From: Verrucomicrobia bacterium UBA3222
GTDB lineage: Bacteria > Verrucomicrobiota > Verrucomicrobiia > Opitutales > UBA9783
Length of the DNA stretch: 26,882 nt
Direction of reading: 5' to 3'
Assembly (NCBI GenBank): GCA_002363035.1
Contig: DEWA01000008.1
Span: forward strand, 1-26,882
The position numbers were made by a program, and so were the translations under genes. The notes below the pieces were generated by a model, which worked only from the letters and a program-made list of their open reading frames with translations, did no database searches and was not told the origin of the DNA. Shown piece by piece: positions 7,815 through 16,148 of the stretch (its first letter is position 1; each line of letters begins with the position of its first letter).

Positions 7815-10800
7815 TCAATTGAACACCCTATCACTCTTCCTATCCTGCTCTAAACTCGTTTTCCCCAATCTCGGCTTCACAAGCATGCAAATCGCATTCT
7901 CTCGCTTCAAATAACGTTTTGCCAACGCCTGAATATCCCTGAGTTTAATGTTCCGATAGCGTGCCTCATCCGACGGATGCCATTTTAGCTTTTCGGGACG
8001 CGCTTGTGCGTTCTTTAAAAATTCCATCCAGAAATCGTTGGTGACGCGATTTTTCTCCAATGCCGAAATCAGCGGTTTGACGGCGCGATCCAGTTCCTCC
8101 TGCGTAATACCTTTGTTCGCCATATCATCCGCCAGACGAACGATTTGTTCGCCGACGGCCTCCGCTTTATCCGATGAGGTTGTGACGTACGCTTTTACGC
8201 AACCGCGACCGAAGGTTTCGGTGATATAAGAAGAAGCATAGGGCGCGTACGTGTTGCCGCTTTGCTCCCGAATGTTTTTTACGAGACGATTTGTCAAAAT
8301 ATCGCACAGTACATCGATTTTTGCGGTTTCGCGGGGATCTTCGGACGGTTGTATCGGCCAAATCGCAAACGCAACCGCTTTATCGATATTCGAATCGAAC
8401 GGAAATTCCTTTGTTTGCGACTTCGGCCAAAAAGAATTGCCCGAATCCTTCGGTATCGTTTTCTTCCTTTCGCGCGACGGCAACTGCCCGAACGTTGCAA
8501 ACAGCTGTTTCATCAGATCATCACGGTTAAAGTCCCCGACGACCGTAATCTCCATGTATTGTTTTTCAAAAATCGGCTTCAAAACGGAGGATGCTTCGAC
8601 AAAATTGCGCTTTTCCAGAACGTCCCGCGGCGGGAAAAAATACCGCGCATCACCGCCGGATAAAAATTCCTGTATCGCCGACATGATCACGCCGTTCGGT
8701 TTATGCGCGAACTCTTCGTAACGCCCGGGAAGCATTTTGCGAAACTGCTCCTCACCCTCCGTTCGATACCCGGGTTCCAGTAAGTAGGCACCGATTAACT
8801 CCAGTTGTGTCTTCAGGTTTTCGCGATCGGTACGGCATTTAAAGGCGTAACAATCCTCATCCACATCGAAATCCAAACCGATGTTTTTACCGATAAAGCA
8901 ACGATTGAGCGCCGTTTGCGAACCCTGTTTGAGTCCGCCCGCGACGAATGCCGCACTCAGCAGGTGCGGAAGCCCCGGATACGGCGTTTGTTTGAAATCC
9001 ATCAATCCGCAACCGATGCCGACGTGAACGAGAATGGTATTGACCTCGAAATCCGTATGTTTCAGCGTCACGCGAATACCGTTGCCGAGCGTGAATGTCT
9101 CGGTGCCAAAATCGGGATGATAGCGATAATAAGACAACTTCGGAACCTTGTGTGTCGAAAACGGCGACTTGAATTCGATTGTTTCAAACGGTTTGGGTTG
9201 TGATAATTTCTCCTTTTGCGATTTCAGAAAAACATCTTTTATGTGTGTTTCCGTGATTTTTGATCCCAAATTGCCACCGACGTACAGATAACTGCCGTTG
9301 CCCCATAATTCTTTCCAGAGCGCAAGGCAATCGTTCGTCGTAATCGTCGGTGCCAGTTGTTGAAACCATTCCTGCTGCTGTGTTGCGGAAAAAATAACAT
9401 TCCGGTTCATCAGCCCATCCACCGTCCCGTCCGCCAAATCGCGCGCCGAAGCCGACTGCTCCTTGATGATTTCCGATTGCAGGCGATTTCTGATGACGGA
9501 TTTGGCGTACTCCAACTCCGACGGCGCAAAACCGAACAGCGTGACCGAACGTATCAAACGCTCGCACAATCGTACGGCTTCGTCCGCATCCTTTGAATCG
9601 CACAAAAAGACGCACTCGCCCGTTTCAAATTTGCGAAAATTACTTTCCCAATCAAAGAAAGCATCCGCTACGGGTGCCGTTTTTCTCAGTTCCTCCAATC
9701 GTTCCTTCAACATGATGCCGATGAGCGCCCGAATGCTTTCGCGATATTTGTCCTTCAACGTAACCGTCTCGGAACCGCAAAACGGTTGCACCGCCGTCAG
9801 CGCGACGCACGTGTTTGACATCTCCGGATCGTCAACGACCTTAACCGCCAAACCGTTTCGCGGTGGCGGAAACGTGCCGATGTCGGGCTCTTCCGCCGAC
9901 TTTTCCGCCGTTTGCGTCATGGTTTGTTCAATGAAACGAACGGTTTTTTGAACGTCTACGGGACCCGTTATAATCAGCGACATACGGTTCGGCGTGTACC
10001 ACTTCTTGTAAAAGCGGACAAAATCCTCCGTCTTCATCGCATTCAGCGTTTCCTTCGTTCCGATGATAAAACGCTTCGACAGCAACGATTGGGAAAAGAT
10101 AAATCGATTGACGGCTTCCCACGTGCGAACGGTATCGACTTGTCGATTGCGCATTTCCTCCAAAATGACGCCGCGTTCGCGATCGATTTCCTTCTGCAAA
10201 AACAGAGCTTCGAAACCCATGTCGTTCAGTACCGTTAACGCCTTTCGCAACGATGCTTCATCGTTCTTCGGGACATCCAGCTTGTAACAGGTGTGCAGGT
10301 AATACGTAAAAGCATTGGTGTCGCCGCCGAAACTCATGCCGTTCTCCTGAAAATACGGAATGAGCTCGCCCGGTTTGAAATGCTTACTGCCGTTGAACGC
10401 CATGTGCTCCGTAAAGTGCGCCAGACCGTCTTCGGCGTCGGTTTCCATCAACGCGCCGGCATTCACCAACAGGCGCAGGCTGACGGCGTCACAATCGCCT
10501 TTTTTCGGATAAATATACCAGCGCATGCCGTTTTTCAACGTTCCCGTATGTACATCGGGTGATAATTGCAACGGTTCGTCCCAATCGATTTTCGCCTTCA
10601 AAGCGTCGATTTCGGCTTTGGATAACGGTTTGTCTTTCTTTTCCGACGACGCTTCGGAATTTTTTTTGCGACGTTCGGATTTTACGGATGAAACGGCAGG
10701 TGTTTCGGCGGAGGTCGCCGTCTTTCGGGTATCGACCGCCTCGCGTTTCGACGAACGCTTAAAATTCGTCTTACTGCCGTCTTTCTTTGCAACACGATCC

Positions 10801-11027
10801 GTCTTTTTTGCACCGTCGGCGCGTCGGTTTGAAAAGACGGCTCTCTTCGTTTTCTCGTTTTCCGACGCCGGCACTTCGGAGGAAACATCCGACGAAGCAG
10901 TGCCCTTTGTCGCTTCTCGGAAGGCGACCGAATCATTCAACGCCGCATCTTCCGAAGGCGCTCCGAAAAGCTCAAACGGCAAAAAGCCGAACAGCGAAAC
11001 GAGAAGAAGAAATTTGTTTGTCTTCAT
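7815..11027 (-). CDS. M16 zinc metallopeptidase, large (PqqL-like), secreted
   Basis: A 1070-aa insulinase-family protease with two M16 halves forming a clam-shell. The N-terminus MKTNKFLLLVSLFGFLPFELFGA is a signal peptide, so it should act in the periplasm or outside. Residues about 25-130 form a Lys/Ser/Thr/Glu-rich, low-complexity stretch before the catalytic domain, which is unusual in length. The catalytic half has the inverted zinc motif HFTEH (His204, Glu207, His208) and the third ligand in the ERGVILEE segment (Glu291 by analogy with pitrilysin Glu169). The second half, from about residue 640, has no such motif, as is normal in M16. Its ATG overlaps the stop of the upstream M16 gene (ATGA, 11024-11027), so the two are translationally coupled. 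Confidence 0.88.
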   Translation of the reverse strand: MKTNKFLLLVSLFGFLPFELFGAPSEDAALNDSVAFREATKGTASSDVSSEVPASENEKTKRAVFSNRRADGAKKTDRVAKKDGSKTNFKRSSKREAVDTRKTATSAETPAVSSVKSERRKKNSEASSEKKDKPLSKAEIDALKAKIDWDEPLQLSPDVHTGTLKNGMRWYIYPKKGDCDAVSLRLLVNAGALMETDAEDGLAHFTEHMAFNGSKHFKPGELIPYFQENGMSFGGDTNAFTYYLHTCYKLDVPKNDEASLRKALTVLNDMGFEALFLQKEIDRERGVILEEMRNRQVDTVRTWEAVNRFIFSQSLLSKRFIIGTKETLNAMKTEDFVRFYKKWYTPNRMSLIITGPVDVQKTVRFIEQTMTQTAEKSAEEPDIGTFPPPRNGLAVKVVDDPEMSNTCVALTAVQPFCGSETVTLKDKYRESIRALIGIMLKERLEELRKTAPVADAFFDWESNFRKFETGECVFLCDSKDADEAVRLCERLIRSVTLFGFAPSELEYAKSVIRNRLQSEIIKEQSASARDLADGTVDGLMNRNVIFSATQQQEWFQQLAPTITTNDCLALWKELWGNGSYLYVGGNLGSKITETHIKDVFLKSQKEKLSQPKPFETIEFKSPFSTHKVPKLSYYRYHPDFGTETFTLGNGIRVTLKHTDFEVNTILVHVGIGCGLMDFKQTPYPGLPHLLSAAFVAGGLKQGSQTALNRCFIGKNIGLDFDVDEDCYAFKCRTDRENLKTQLELIGAYLLEPGYRTEGEEQFRKMLPGRYEEFAHKPNGVIMSAIQEFLSGGDARYFFPPRDVLEKRNFVEASSVLKPIFEKQYMEITVVGDFNRDDLMKQLFATFGQLPSRERKKTIPKDSGNSFWPKSQTKEFPFDSNIDKAVAFAIWPIQPSEDPRETAKIDVLCDILTNRLVKNIREQSGNTYAPYASSYITETFGRGCVKAYVTTSSDKAEAVGEQIVRLADDMANKGITQEELDRAVKPLISALEKNRVTNDFWMEFLKNAQARPEKLKWHPSDEARYRNIKLRDIQALAKRYLKRENAICMLVKPRLGKTSLEQDRKSDRVFN

Positions 11028-13552
11028 GACGGTTTAACAACGAGCCCCACGACCTGTGACGGCTTTAGGTAATTCTCGCAACGCTCATAAAACAAGTCAA
11101 GCGTCATCGCGTCAATCGCTTCCTCGTAACGCAACCATCGCTCGTTCGGAAGACCGAGCAGCGCATTGTATGCGGCGGTAAATGCTTTTTTGCCGATGCT
11201 TTGCAGACCGAGCTGACGGTTGACCTTCAGGGACGTGCGTGCCGTTTCGAATTCGTCCTTTGTCAGTTTTCGGTCGAGAATGCGTTGAACGGCGCGCGCC
11301 ATTTCCGTTTCAACGGCATCCGTTGCCTCCGCGTGCGTTCCGGCAAATAAGCAGAACATCCCTTTCTCTTTACCCGACAGACGCGTTGCGCCAACCGTGT
11401 ACGCCAATCCGCGCTTTTCGCGCACTTCGTCCACAAAGGTACTTGCGAGACCGTTGAACAGTTCTTCCAAAAACTCGCCGATGTAGAAATCCTCCTCCGC
11501 ATAACCGCTCATCGGGTATGCCGCAAACACCATCGCCTGTTCTTTGGACGACATTTCTTCGACACGCGATGCCGACGGAAATTCAACGTTTTCCGTAACC
11601 GTCTCGAAAGGTTCCTTCGGAAGGGCGTTGCAAATCGGTTTCAACAGTCGCAAAATGCGCTCCTTCGGTAATGAAGAAACAACAGAGAGGACGGTATTTT
11701 CCGCCGAAACGATTTTCCCGTAAAAGCGTTTGCAGTCGTCAACCGTCAGTGCACGGAGCCCTTCCTCCGTTCCCAACGAACCGACGGCGTAGGGATGCTG
11801 TTTGAAAAATTCCCGCCGCAACCGTTGAAAACCGACGTAAAATGCATCATCCTGCATCGCCTTAATCTCCGACAGCTGTGCGTTCCGTTCAGTTTCGAAG
11901 GTTTCGGGCAAAAAGCGCGCCCGCGTCAGCGCGTTTTGCAGCCACCGACACGCCGCATCGGCGTCCGTCGAAAGAACTTCCGTCGATAATCCCAGGTAGT
12001 TGTTGCCGGCGAACCCGTTCCATTGCCCGCCGAGCGCTTCCACGGCTTCGGCGACTTCCAAAGCCGATTGTTGTTCCGTATCCTTCGTGAGCAGCGTCGC
12101 CAGCAGTTGCGACAAACCGCGCTTGTCGGACGGTTCGTACAATGCGCCTGCCGAAAAAAGAGCTTCGATGTGCGTTTTCGGGAAAGCGCACGGCTGATAT
12201 AAGATGTGCACGCCGTTGACGGTTTCGGTTTCCAACGGCAGTTGTTCCGACACCACGACCGTCGCATTGGTTACCGACGGCTTGCAGGTTAAAGGTTCCA
12301 GCGATACGCAGGTGCTTTGGGCGAAGGTTAAATAAGTATCGATGATCGAATGCACATCCTCGACCTTTAACGTTCGCAGTTGTTCCAGATAGCGTTGCGT
12401 ATAGCCGGCATCACCGAGGCAAACGCTCGCCCAGCCGATGTGGTGCGCCTGCCCCGAAACCGTTTTGCAGGCATCCAGCTCCGATAACAGTGCCTGTCGG
12501 TAGGTTTTGGCGACGGCGTCCTGCGTCAAACCGCTTTTTATGAGTTCCGTTAAATGTTCGTGCAGATACGCTTCGACCGCTTCCCGCTTCCCCGCTTCAC
12601 AGGCGTATTGGATGATAAACAAACCGTGCGTGTCGCCCATCCAGGAAGCCGCTTCGATCGTCTGCACCAAGCGTTGTTTTTCACGCAACTCTCGGTATAA
12701 GAGCGAACTTTCGCCGCCGCCGAGAACAGTCGCAAGTACCTGTAATTTCGCGCCGTCTTTATGACCCAGCCCCGGAATGCGAAACCCGACCGCACCGCGC
12801 ACGATTTGATAATCGCCGTAGGCGCGTCCGCTTCGTTCCGCCAGTTGGAGGGGTTCTTTCGGTACCAAAACGGGTGCCGTACTGCGCGGTTTATGAGAAC
12901 CGAAAAATTGTCTTACTTTTTCGAAAACCGCTTCCTGCGGCAAATTTCCCGCCGCCACCAGCGTCATGTTGTTAACGGCGTAGCGCGCGTGCCAATAACG
13001 CCGTACGTCTTCGCGCGTCAGCTGTTCGAAAATGCTTTTCACGCCGATGACCGGGTAACGGTACGGGTGCCGGCGAAACGCTTCTTCGAAGAGACGTTCG
13101 CTTAAACAATCGTCCGCATCATCCTTGCACATCGCGATTTCGCGGAGAATGACCTCGCGTTCTTTTTGGAATTCTTCCTCGGGAAATGTTGCCCGAAGCG
13201 TCATATCCTGCAACAAATCCAGTCCGACATCGAGCGAGTTAACACAGGCATCATAGGTAAAAACCGTCCTGTCAAACGTCGTATAGGCGTTTAATTTCGC
13301 GCCTTGGCTTTGAGCCTCTTTGAAAATTGTCTCGTAATCGCGCGTTTCGGTGCCCTTAAACACCATATGCTCGACAAAATGCGATACACCGGAACCGAGA
13401 AATACTCCTTCGTGAATACTGCCCGTTTTGACCCACAGTTGGAGGGCGAGCACATTGGAATGTTGAATCGGCAAAAAAATAACCGATAAGCCGTTCTCCA
13501 ACGTTTCATGCACCGTCGGATCCGATAAAAAAGTCGTCTGCACGGAAGCCAT
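11024..13552 (-). CDS. M16 zinc metallopeptidase (MPP/PqqF-like)
   Basis: An 842-aa insulinase-family peptidase with no signal peptide, so probably cytoplasmic. It contains two tandem M16 repeats. The first is catalytic: HFVEH (His58, Glu61, His62) and, 76 residues on, Glu138 at the end of KEREVILRE, matching the spacing of mitochondrial processing peptidase. The second half (from about residue 430) lacks the zinc motif. It is the first gene of a two-gene unit; its stop overlaps the start of the secreted M16 gene. A strong promoter lies right against the start codon, leaving no room for a Shine-Dalgarno (see 13561-13589). The start fits the family, because the first conserved strand LENGLSVIFLP begins at residue 18. 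Confidence 0.88.
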   Translation of the reverse strand: MASVQTTFLSDPTVHETLENGLSVIFLPIQHSNVLALQLWVKTGSIHEGVFLGSGVSHFVEHMVFKGTETRDYETIFKEAQSQGAKLNAYTTFDRTVFTYDACVNSLDVGLDLLQDMTLRATFPEEEFQKEREVILREIAMCKDDADDCLSERLFEEAFRRHPYRYPVIGVKSIFEQLTREDVRRYWHARYAVNNMTLVAAGNLPQEAVFEKVRQFFGSHKPRSTAPVLVPKEPLQLAERSGRAYGDYQIVRGAVGFRIPGLGHKDGAKLQVLATVLGGGESSLLYRELREKQRLVQTIEAASWMGDTHGLFIIQYACEAGKREAVEAYLHEHLTELIKSGLTQDAVAKTYRQALLSELDACKTVSGQAHHIGWASVCLGDAGYTQRYLEQLRTLKVEDVHSIIDTYLTFAQSTCVSLEPLTCKPSVTNATVVVSEQLPLETETVNGVHILYQPCAFPKTHIEALFSAGALYEPSDKRGLSQLLATLLTKDTEQQSALEVAEAVEALGGQWNGFAGNNYLGLSTEVLSTDADAACRWLQNALTRARFLPETFETERNAQLSEIKAMQDDAFYVGFQRLRREFFKQHPYAVGSLGTEEGLRALTVDDCKRFYGKIVSAENTVLSVVSSLPKERILRLLKPICNALPKEPFETVTENVEFPSASRVEEMSSKEQAMVFAAYPMSGYAEEDFYIGEFLEELFNGLASTFVDEVREKRGLAYTVGATRLSGKEKGMFCLFAGTHAEATDAVETEMARAVQRILDRKLTKDEFETARTSLKVNRQLGLQSIGKKAFTAAYNALLGLPNERWLRYEEAIDAMTLDLFYERCENYLKPSQVVGLVVKPS

Positions 13553-13560
13553 ACGGAGGC

Positions 13561-13589
13561 ATTGTAGGAGAAAAATGAATGTTTTTCAA
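13561..13589 (-). promoter_or_regulatory. Sigma70-like promoter of the M16 operon, abutting the start codon
   Basis: On the minus strand TTGAAA (13584-13589), a 17-nt spacer and TACAAT (13561-13566) form a near-consensus promoter. Only 8 nt (13553-13560) separate the -10 box from the ATG at 13552, so transcription would begin at or within a base or two of the start codon. Those 8 nt contain no Shine-Dalgarno. Confidence 0.6.
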
Positions 13590-13624
13590 TCGGGAAATAC
13601 GGAGGTAAACGTTGCCGTTATGCG

Positions 13625-13653
13625 TTGACATTTTTTGCCGACCGTTTCGCAAT
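13625..13653 (+). promoter_or_regulatory. Probable promoter of alanine dehydrogenase
   Basis: A perfect TTGACA (13625-13630) is followed after 17 nt by CGCAAT (13648-13653), a weak -10. The ald ATG at 13671 is preceded by AAGGA at 13654-13658, about 12 nt away, so the leader would be very short. Confidence 0.4.
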
Positions 13654-13670
13654 AAGGAAAGAAATTACCT

Positions 13671-14792
13671 ATGAACATCGGAACCGTAAAAGAAATCAAA
13701 ATTAACGAAAATCGCGTGGGCATTATCCCGAGCTTTGTGGCGTCGCTGACAAAGCAGGGACATTGCGTTTTTGTTGAAAAAAATGCGGGCATCGGCTCGG
13801 GCTTCACCGATGAGGATTACCGCAAAGCGGGCGCGACCGTTTTGGAAACGGCGGACGAAGTCTGGAAAAAGTCGGACATGATCGTGAAGGTCAAAGAGCC
13901 GTTGAAGTCGGAATACGGAAAAATTCGCCCGAACCAAATTCTTTTCACCTACCTGCACCTTGCGCCGGATGTGGAACAAACGGAAGCTCTCATCCAATCG
14001 GGTGCCGTGTGTATCGCCTACGAAACCGTCACCGATGCCTTCGGTAAATTGCCATTGTTGTCGCCCATGAGTACCATTGCCGGGCGCATGTCGGTGTTGG
14101 TTGCGACAAATTTGCTGCAAACGCAACACGGCGGTTGCGGAACGTTGCCCTGCGGTGTTCCGGGCGTTCCGCCTTCGAAGGTGCTCATTCTCGGCGGCGG
14201 TCATGTCGGGCAGAACGCCGCGTTTATCGCGCACGGCATCGGTGCGGACGTAACGGTTCTGGATAACTGGCAACCGACATTGGAACGCATTACGACAATT
14301 TTCCATAATCAAGTCAAAACCGCCTACTCGAATCCCGATAACGTTGCGAAGCTGATTGCCGACGCGGATATCGTCGTCGGTGCCGCACTGGTTGCCGGGC
14401 TTTCGACGCCGAAGTTGGTTACCAAAGAAATGGTCAAAACGATGAAAAAAGGCAGTGTCATTGTCGATGTCGCCATTGACCAGGGCGGTTGTTGCGAAAC
14501 CAGTCACCCGACCACACACGACAATCCGTACTACACGGTCGACGGCGTTGTTCACTATTGCGTAACCAACATGCCGGGGGCTTATGCACGTACCGCCACG
14601 ATTTCGCTGAACAACGCGACCTATCCGTTTATCGAAAAACTGGCGAACTCGGGCTACGAAAAGGCTTTGCGCGAAGACAAACACCTGCGCAACGGTCTGA
14701 ATGTCTTCAAAGGCAAGTTGACGCATCCGGCGGTCGCCAAATCGCAAAACCGTCCCTTTACCGCCTGGGAAGTGGTGTTGGAGATTGCGTAA
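13671..14792 (+). CDS. ald: Alanine dehydrogenase
   Basis: This NAD-dependent enzyme interconverts L-alanine with pyruvate and ammonium in the cytoplasm. The 373-aa length is normal for the family. Active-site residues fall at exactly the positions known from the Mycobacterium tuberculosis enzyme: Arg15, Lys75 (VKVKEPL), His96 (TYLHLAPD) and Asp270 (VAIDQGG). A Rossmann motif LILGGGHVGQNAA near residues 172-185 binds NAD. The gene stands alone on the plus strand, divergent from the M16 operon across 118 bp. About 130 bp downstream lies a decayed copy of its own last 108 bases, so the genome once had a second copy or a local duplication. Confidence 0.95.
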   Translation: MNIGTVKEIKINENRVGIIPSFVASLTKQGHCVFVEKNAGIGSGFTDEDYRKAGATVLETADEVWKKSDMIVKVKEPLKSEYGKIRPNQILFTYLHLAPDVEQTEALIQSGAVCIAYETVTDAFGKLPLLSPMSTIAGRMSVLVATNLLQTQHGGCGTLPCGVPGVPPSKVLILGGGHVGQNAAFIAHGIGADVTVLDNWQPTLERITTIFHNQVKTAYSNPDNVAKLIADADIVVGAALVAGLSTPKLVTKEMVKTMKKGSVIVDVAIDQGGCCETSHPTTHDNPYYTVDGVVHYCVTNMPGAYARTATISLNNATYPFIEKLANSGYEKALREDKHLRNGLNVFKGKLTHPAVAKSQNRPFTAWEVVLEIA

Positions 14793-14921
14793 AGTGCATT
14801 AAAACACGAAAAGGAGCGCAGAAAAAACGTCCTTCCTGCGGGATGCGGTGTGTGGAGTATGTTCTGCAGGAGGGCGATGCGCATGCGGGGCAGGTGTTAT
14901 CTTTGTCGGTGCGGATGCTTG

Positions 14922-15028
14922 CTGCGGAACGGTTTGGATATCTTCAAGGGTAAGTCGTGTACTTAACGGTTGTCAAACTGCCAAACCGTCCGTTTGCTTC
15001 TTGGAAAGTGGTACCGAAGCTCACCTAA
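14922..15028 (+). pseudogene. Decayed 3' end of a second alanine dehydrogenase gene
   Basis: These 107 bases align along their whole length with the last 108 bases of ald (14685-14792), including the stop codon. The first part reads LRNGLDIFKGK against LRNGLNVFKGK in ald. After one missing base the other frame reads NRPFASWKVV against NRPFTAWEVV, and both copies end in TAA. Upstream of 14922 no similarity is visible. The missing base and an in-frame stop show it is not functional. Confidence 0.72.
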
Positions 15029-15198
15029 AAAGGCGGTCAGGGCTTGAAGAGTAATGCAGGGAAACTTTATTCCCGCGGAGCATGACGGTGTGGTTGTGCT
15101 TTGCGGGGAGTAGCAGTGGTGTGCACAAAGATCATTTGAAGCTTGTCGTTTGGTGCCCGTTTATTCCAAAACTCTGTGAAATTGACGATTTTATCTTT

Positions 15199-15228
15199 TT
15201 GACGAAGCCCGTCATCACCGAATATCGT
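15199..15228 (+). promoter_or_regulatory. Probable truB promoter close to the start codon
   Basis: TTGACG (15199-15204), an 18-nt spacer and TATCGT (15223-15228) precede the ATG at 15237 by 8 nt. No Shine-Dalgarno stands between. The arrangement is the same as at the M16 operon and the radical SAM gene. Confidence 0.45.
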
Positions 15229-15236
15229 GAGTGTGT

Positions 15237-16040
15237 ATGTCGGATTTAAAACCCGCCTCGTCGTCTTTATCATCATTGCCTTCAAACACAAAAGCCCCTT
15301 GGGTACATACATCCGTTCACGCCAAACGTGCGAGGATCGCGACAAACATCGACGGCATTTTGCCGATCGATAAGCCGTACGGTTGCTCTTCGTATGACGT
15401 TATCCGACGTTTAAAATATACGTTTGGTTTTCGCAAAATCGGTCACGCGGGCACCCTGGATCCGCTGGCAACGGGTCTGTTGCTGATTGTTCTCGGGAAA
15501 GCGACCAAAGCCTCGCAGGCGTTGATGTGCGGCACAAAGACCTACGAGGGCGTCATTCAACTTGGGGTCGAAACAACCACCTATGACCGTGAGGGCGAGG
15601 TGACGCAAACCCGACCGACCGAAGGCATTACCGAAGAAAGAATTCGAACCGTTCTGCAAGGTTTTATCGGCGACCAATATCAACAGCCGCCTGTTTTTTC
15701 CGCCAAGAAAATCAACGGCATCCCCTTATATAAACTGGCGCGGAAGGGACAGGAACCAAAAACAACTCCCCATTTCATCACCATCTTTCAATGCGATCTT
15801 TTAAATTACGACGCCCCTAATCTTCATCTTCGCGTCCGCTGCTCCAAAGGCACCTATATTCGCTCATTAGCGCACGACATCGGCGCAAAACTTAACTGCG
15901 GCGGTTATCTATCGCAATTGCGCCGCACCCGCAGCGGCAATTTCTCCCTTGAACAAGCAATCCAACTCGACGCGTTACTTGAAGAGCCCGCGTTATTGAG
16001 GCAGTATCTGGTACCGTTGAAAGCGTCGGTCGAAGGCTAG
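15237..16040 (+). CDS. truB: tRNA pseudouridine(55) synthase TruB
   Basis: TruB converts uridine 55 in the T loop of tRNAs to pseudouridine. The 267-aa protein has the family blocks GILPIDKPYGCSS and GHAGTLDPLATGLL, with catalytic Asp75, then KTYEG and, near the C-terminus, KGTYIRSLAHDIG. Conserved sequence begins only at about residue 38; the first 36 residues are Ser/Pro-rich and are an unusual extension, or the true start is a non-ATG codon further in. A GTG at 15231 is also in frame. The usual partners rbfA, infB and ribF are not next to it. Confidence 0.92.
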   Translation: MSDLKPASSSLSSLPSNTKAPWVHTSVHAKRARIATNIDGILPIDKPYGCSSYDVIRRLKYTFGFRKIGHAGTLDPLATGLLLIVLGKATKASQALMCGTKTYEGVIQLGVETTTYDREGEVTQTRPTEGITEERIRTVLQGFIGDQYQQPPVFSAKKINGIPLYKLARKGQEPKTTPHFITIFQCDLLNYDAPNLHLRVRCSKGTYIRSLAHDIGAKLNCGGYLSQLRRTRSGNFSLEQAIQLDALLEEPALLRQYLVPLKASVEG

Positions 16041-16148
16041 TACGCTTTCACATACGGAAAACGTTTTTCACTTCGGACGGCAGACGAAAAAGAAAAATTT
16101 TCCTTTGCAATGTATTTTGCTTTTCGGCAGAATTTTTCTGTTGATGTT

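Larger units (their letters stand above)
14793..15236. other. Intergenic region ald-truB with relic sequence
   Basis: A 444-bp gap. It holds the ald 3' relic at 14922-15028. On the minus strand, 15067-15276 is open with plausible codons (it includes NFTEFWNKRAPNDK), but it would overlap the truB 5' end and I do not recognise it. It could be another fragment or chance. The probable truB promoter is at the right end. Confidence 0.5.

Noticed and set aside
13665..14747. 360-codon minus-strand frame opposite ald
   Set aside because: It is the antisense of a clear alanine dehydrogenase with all active-site residues; composition is that of a shadow frame.
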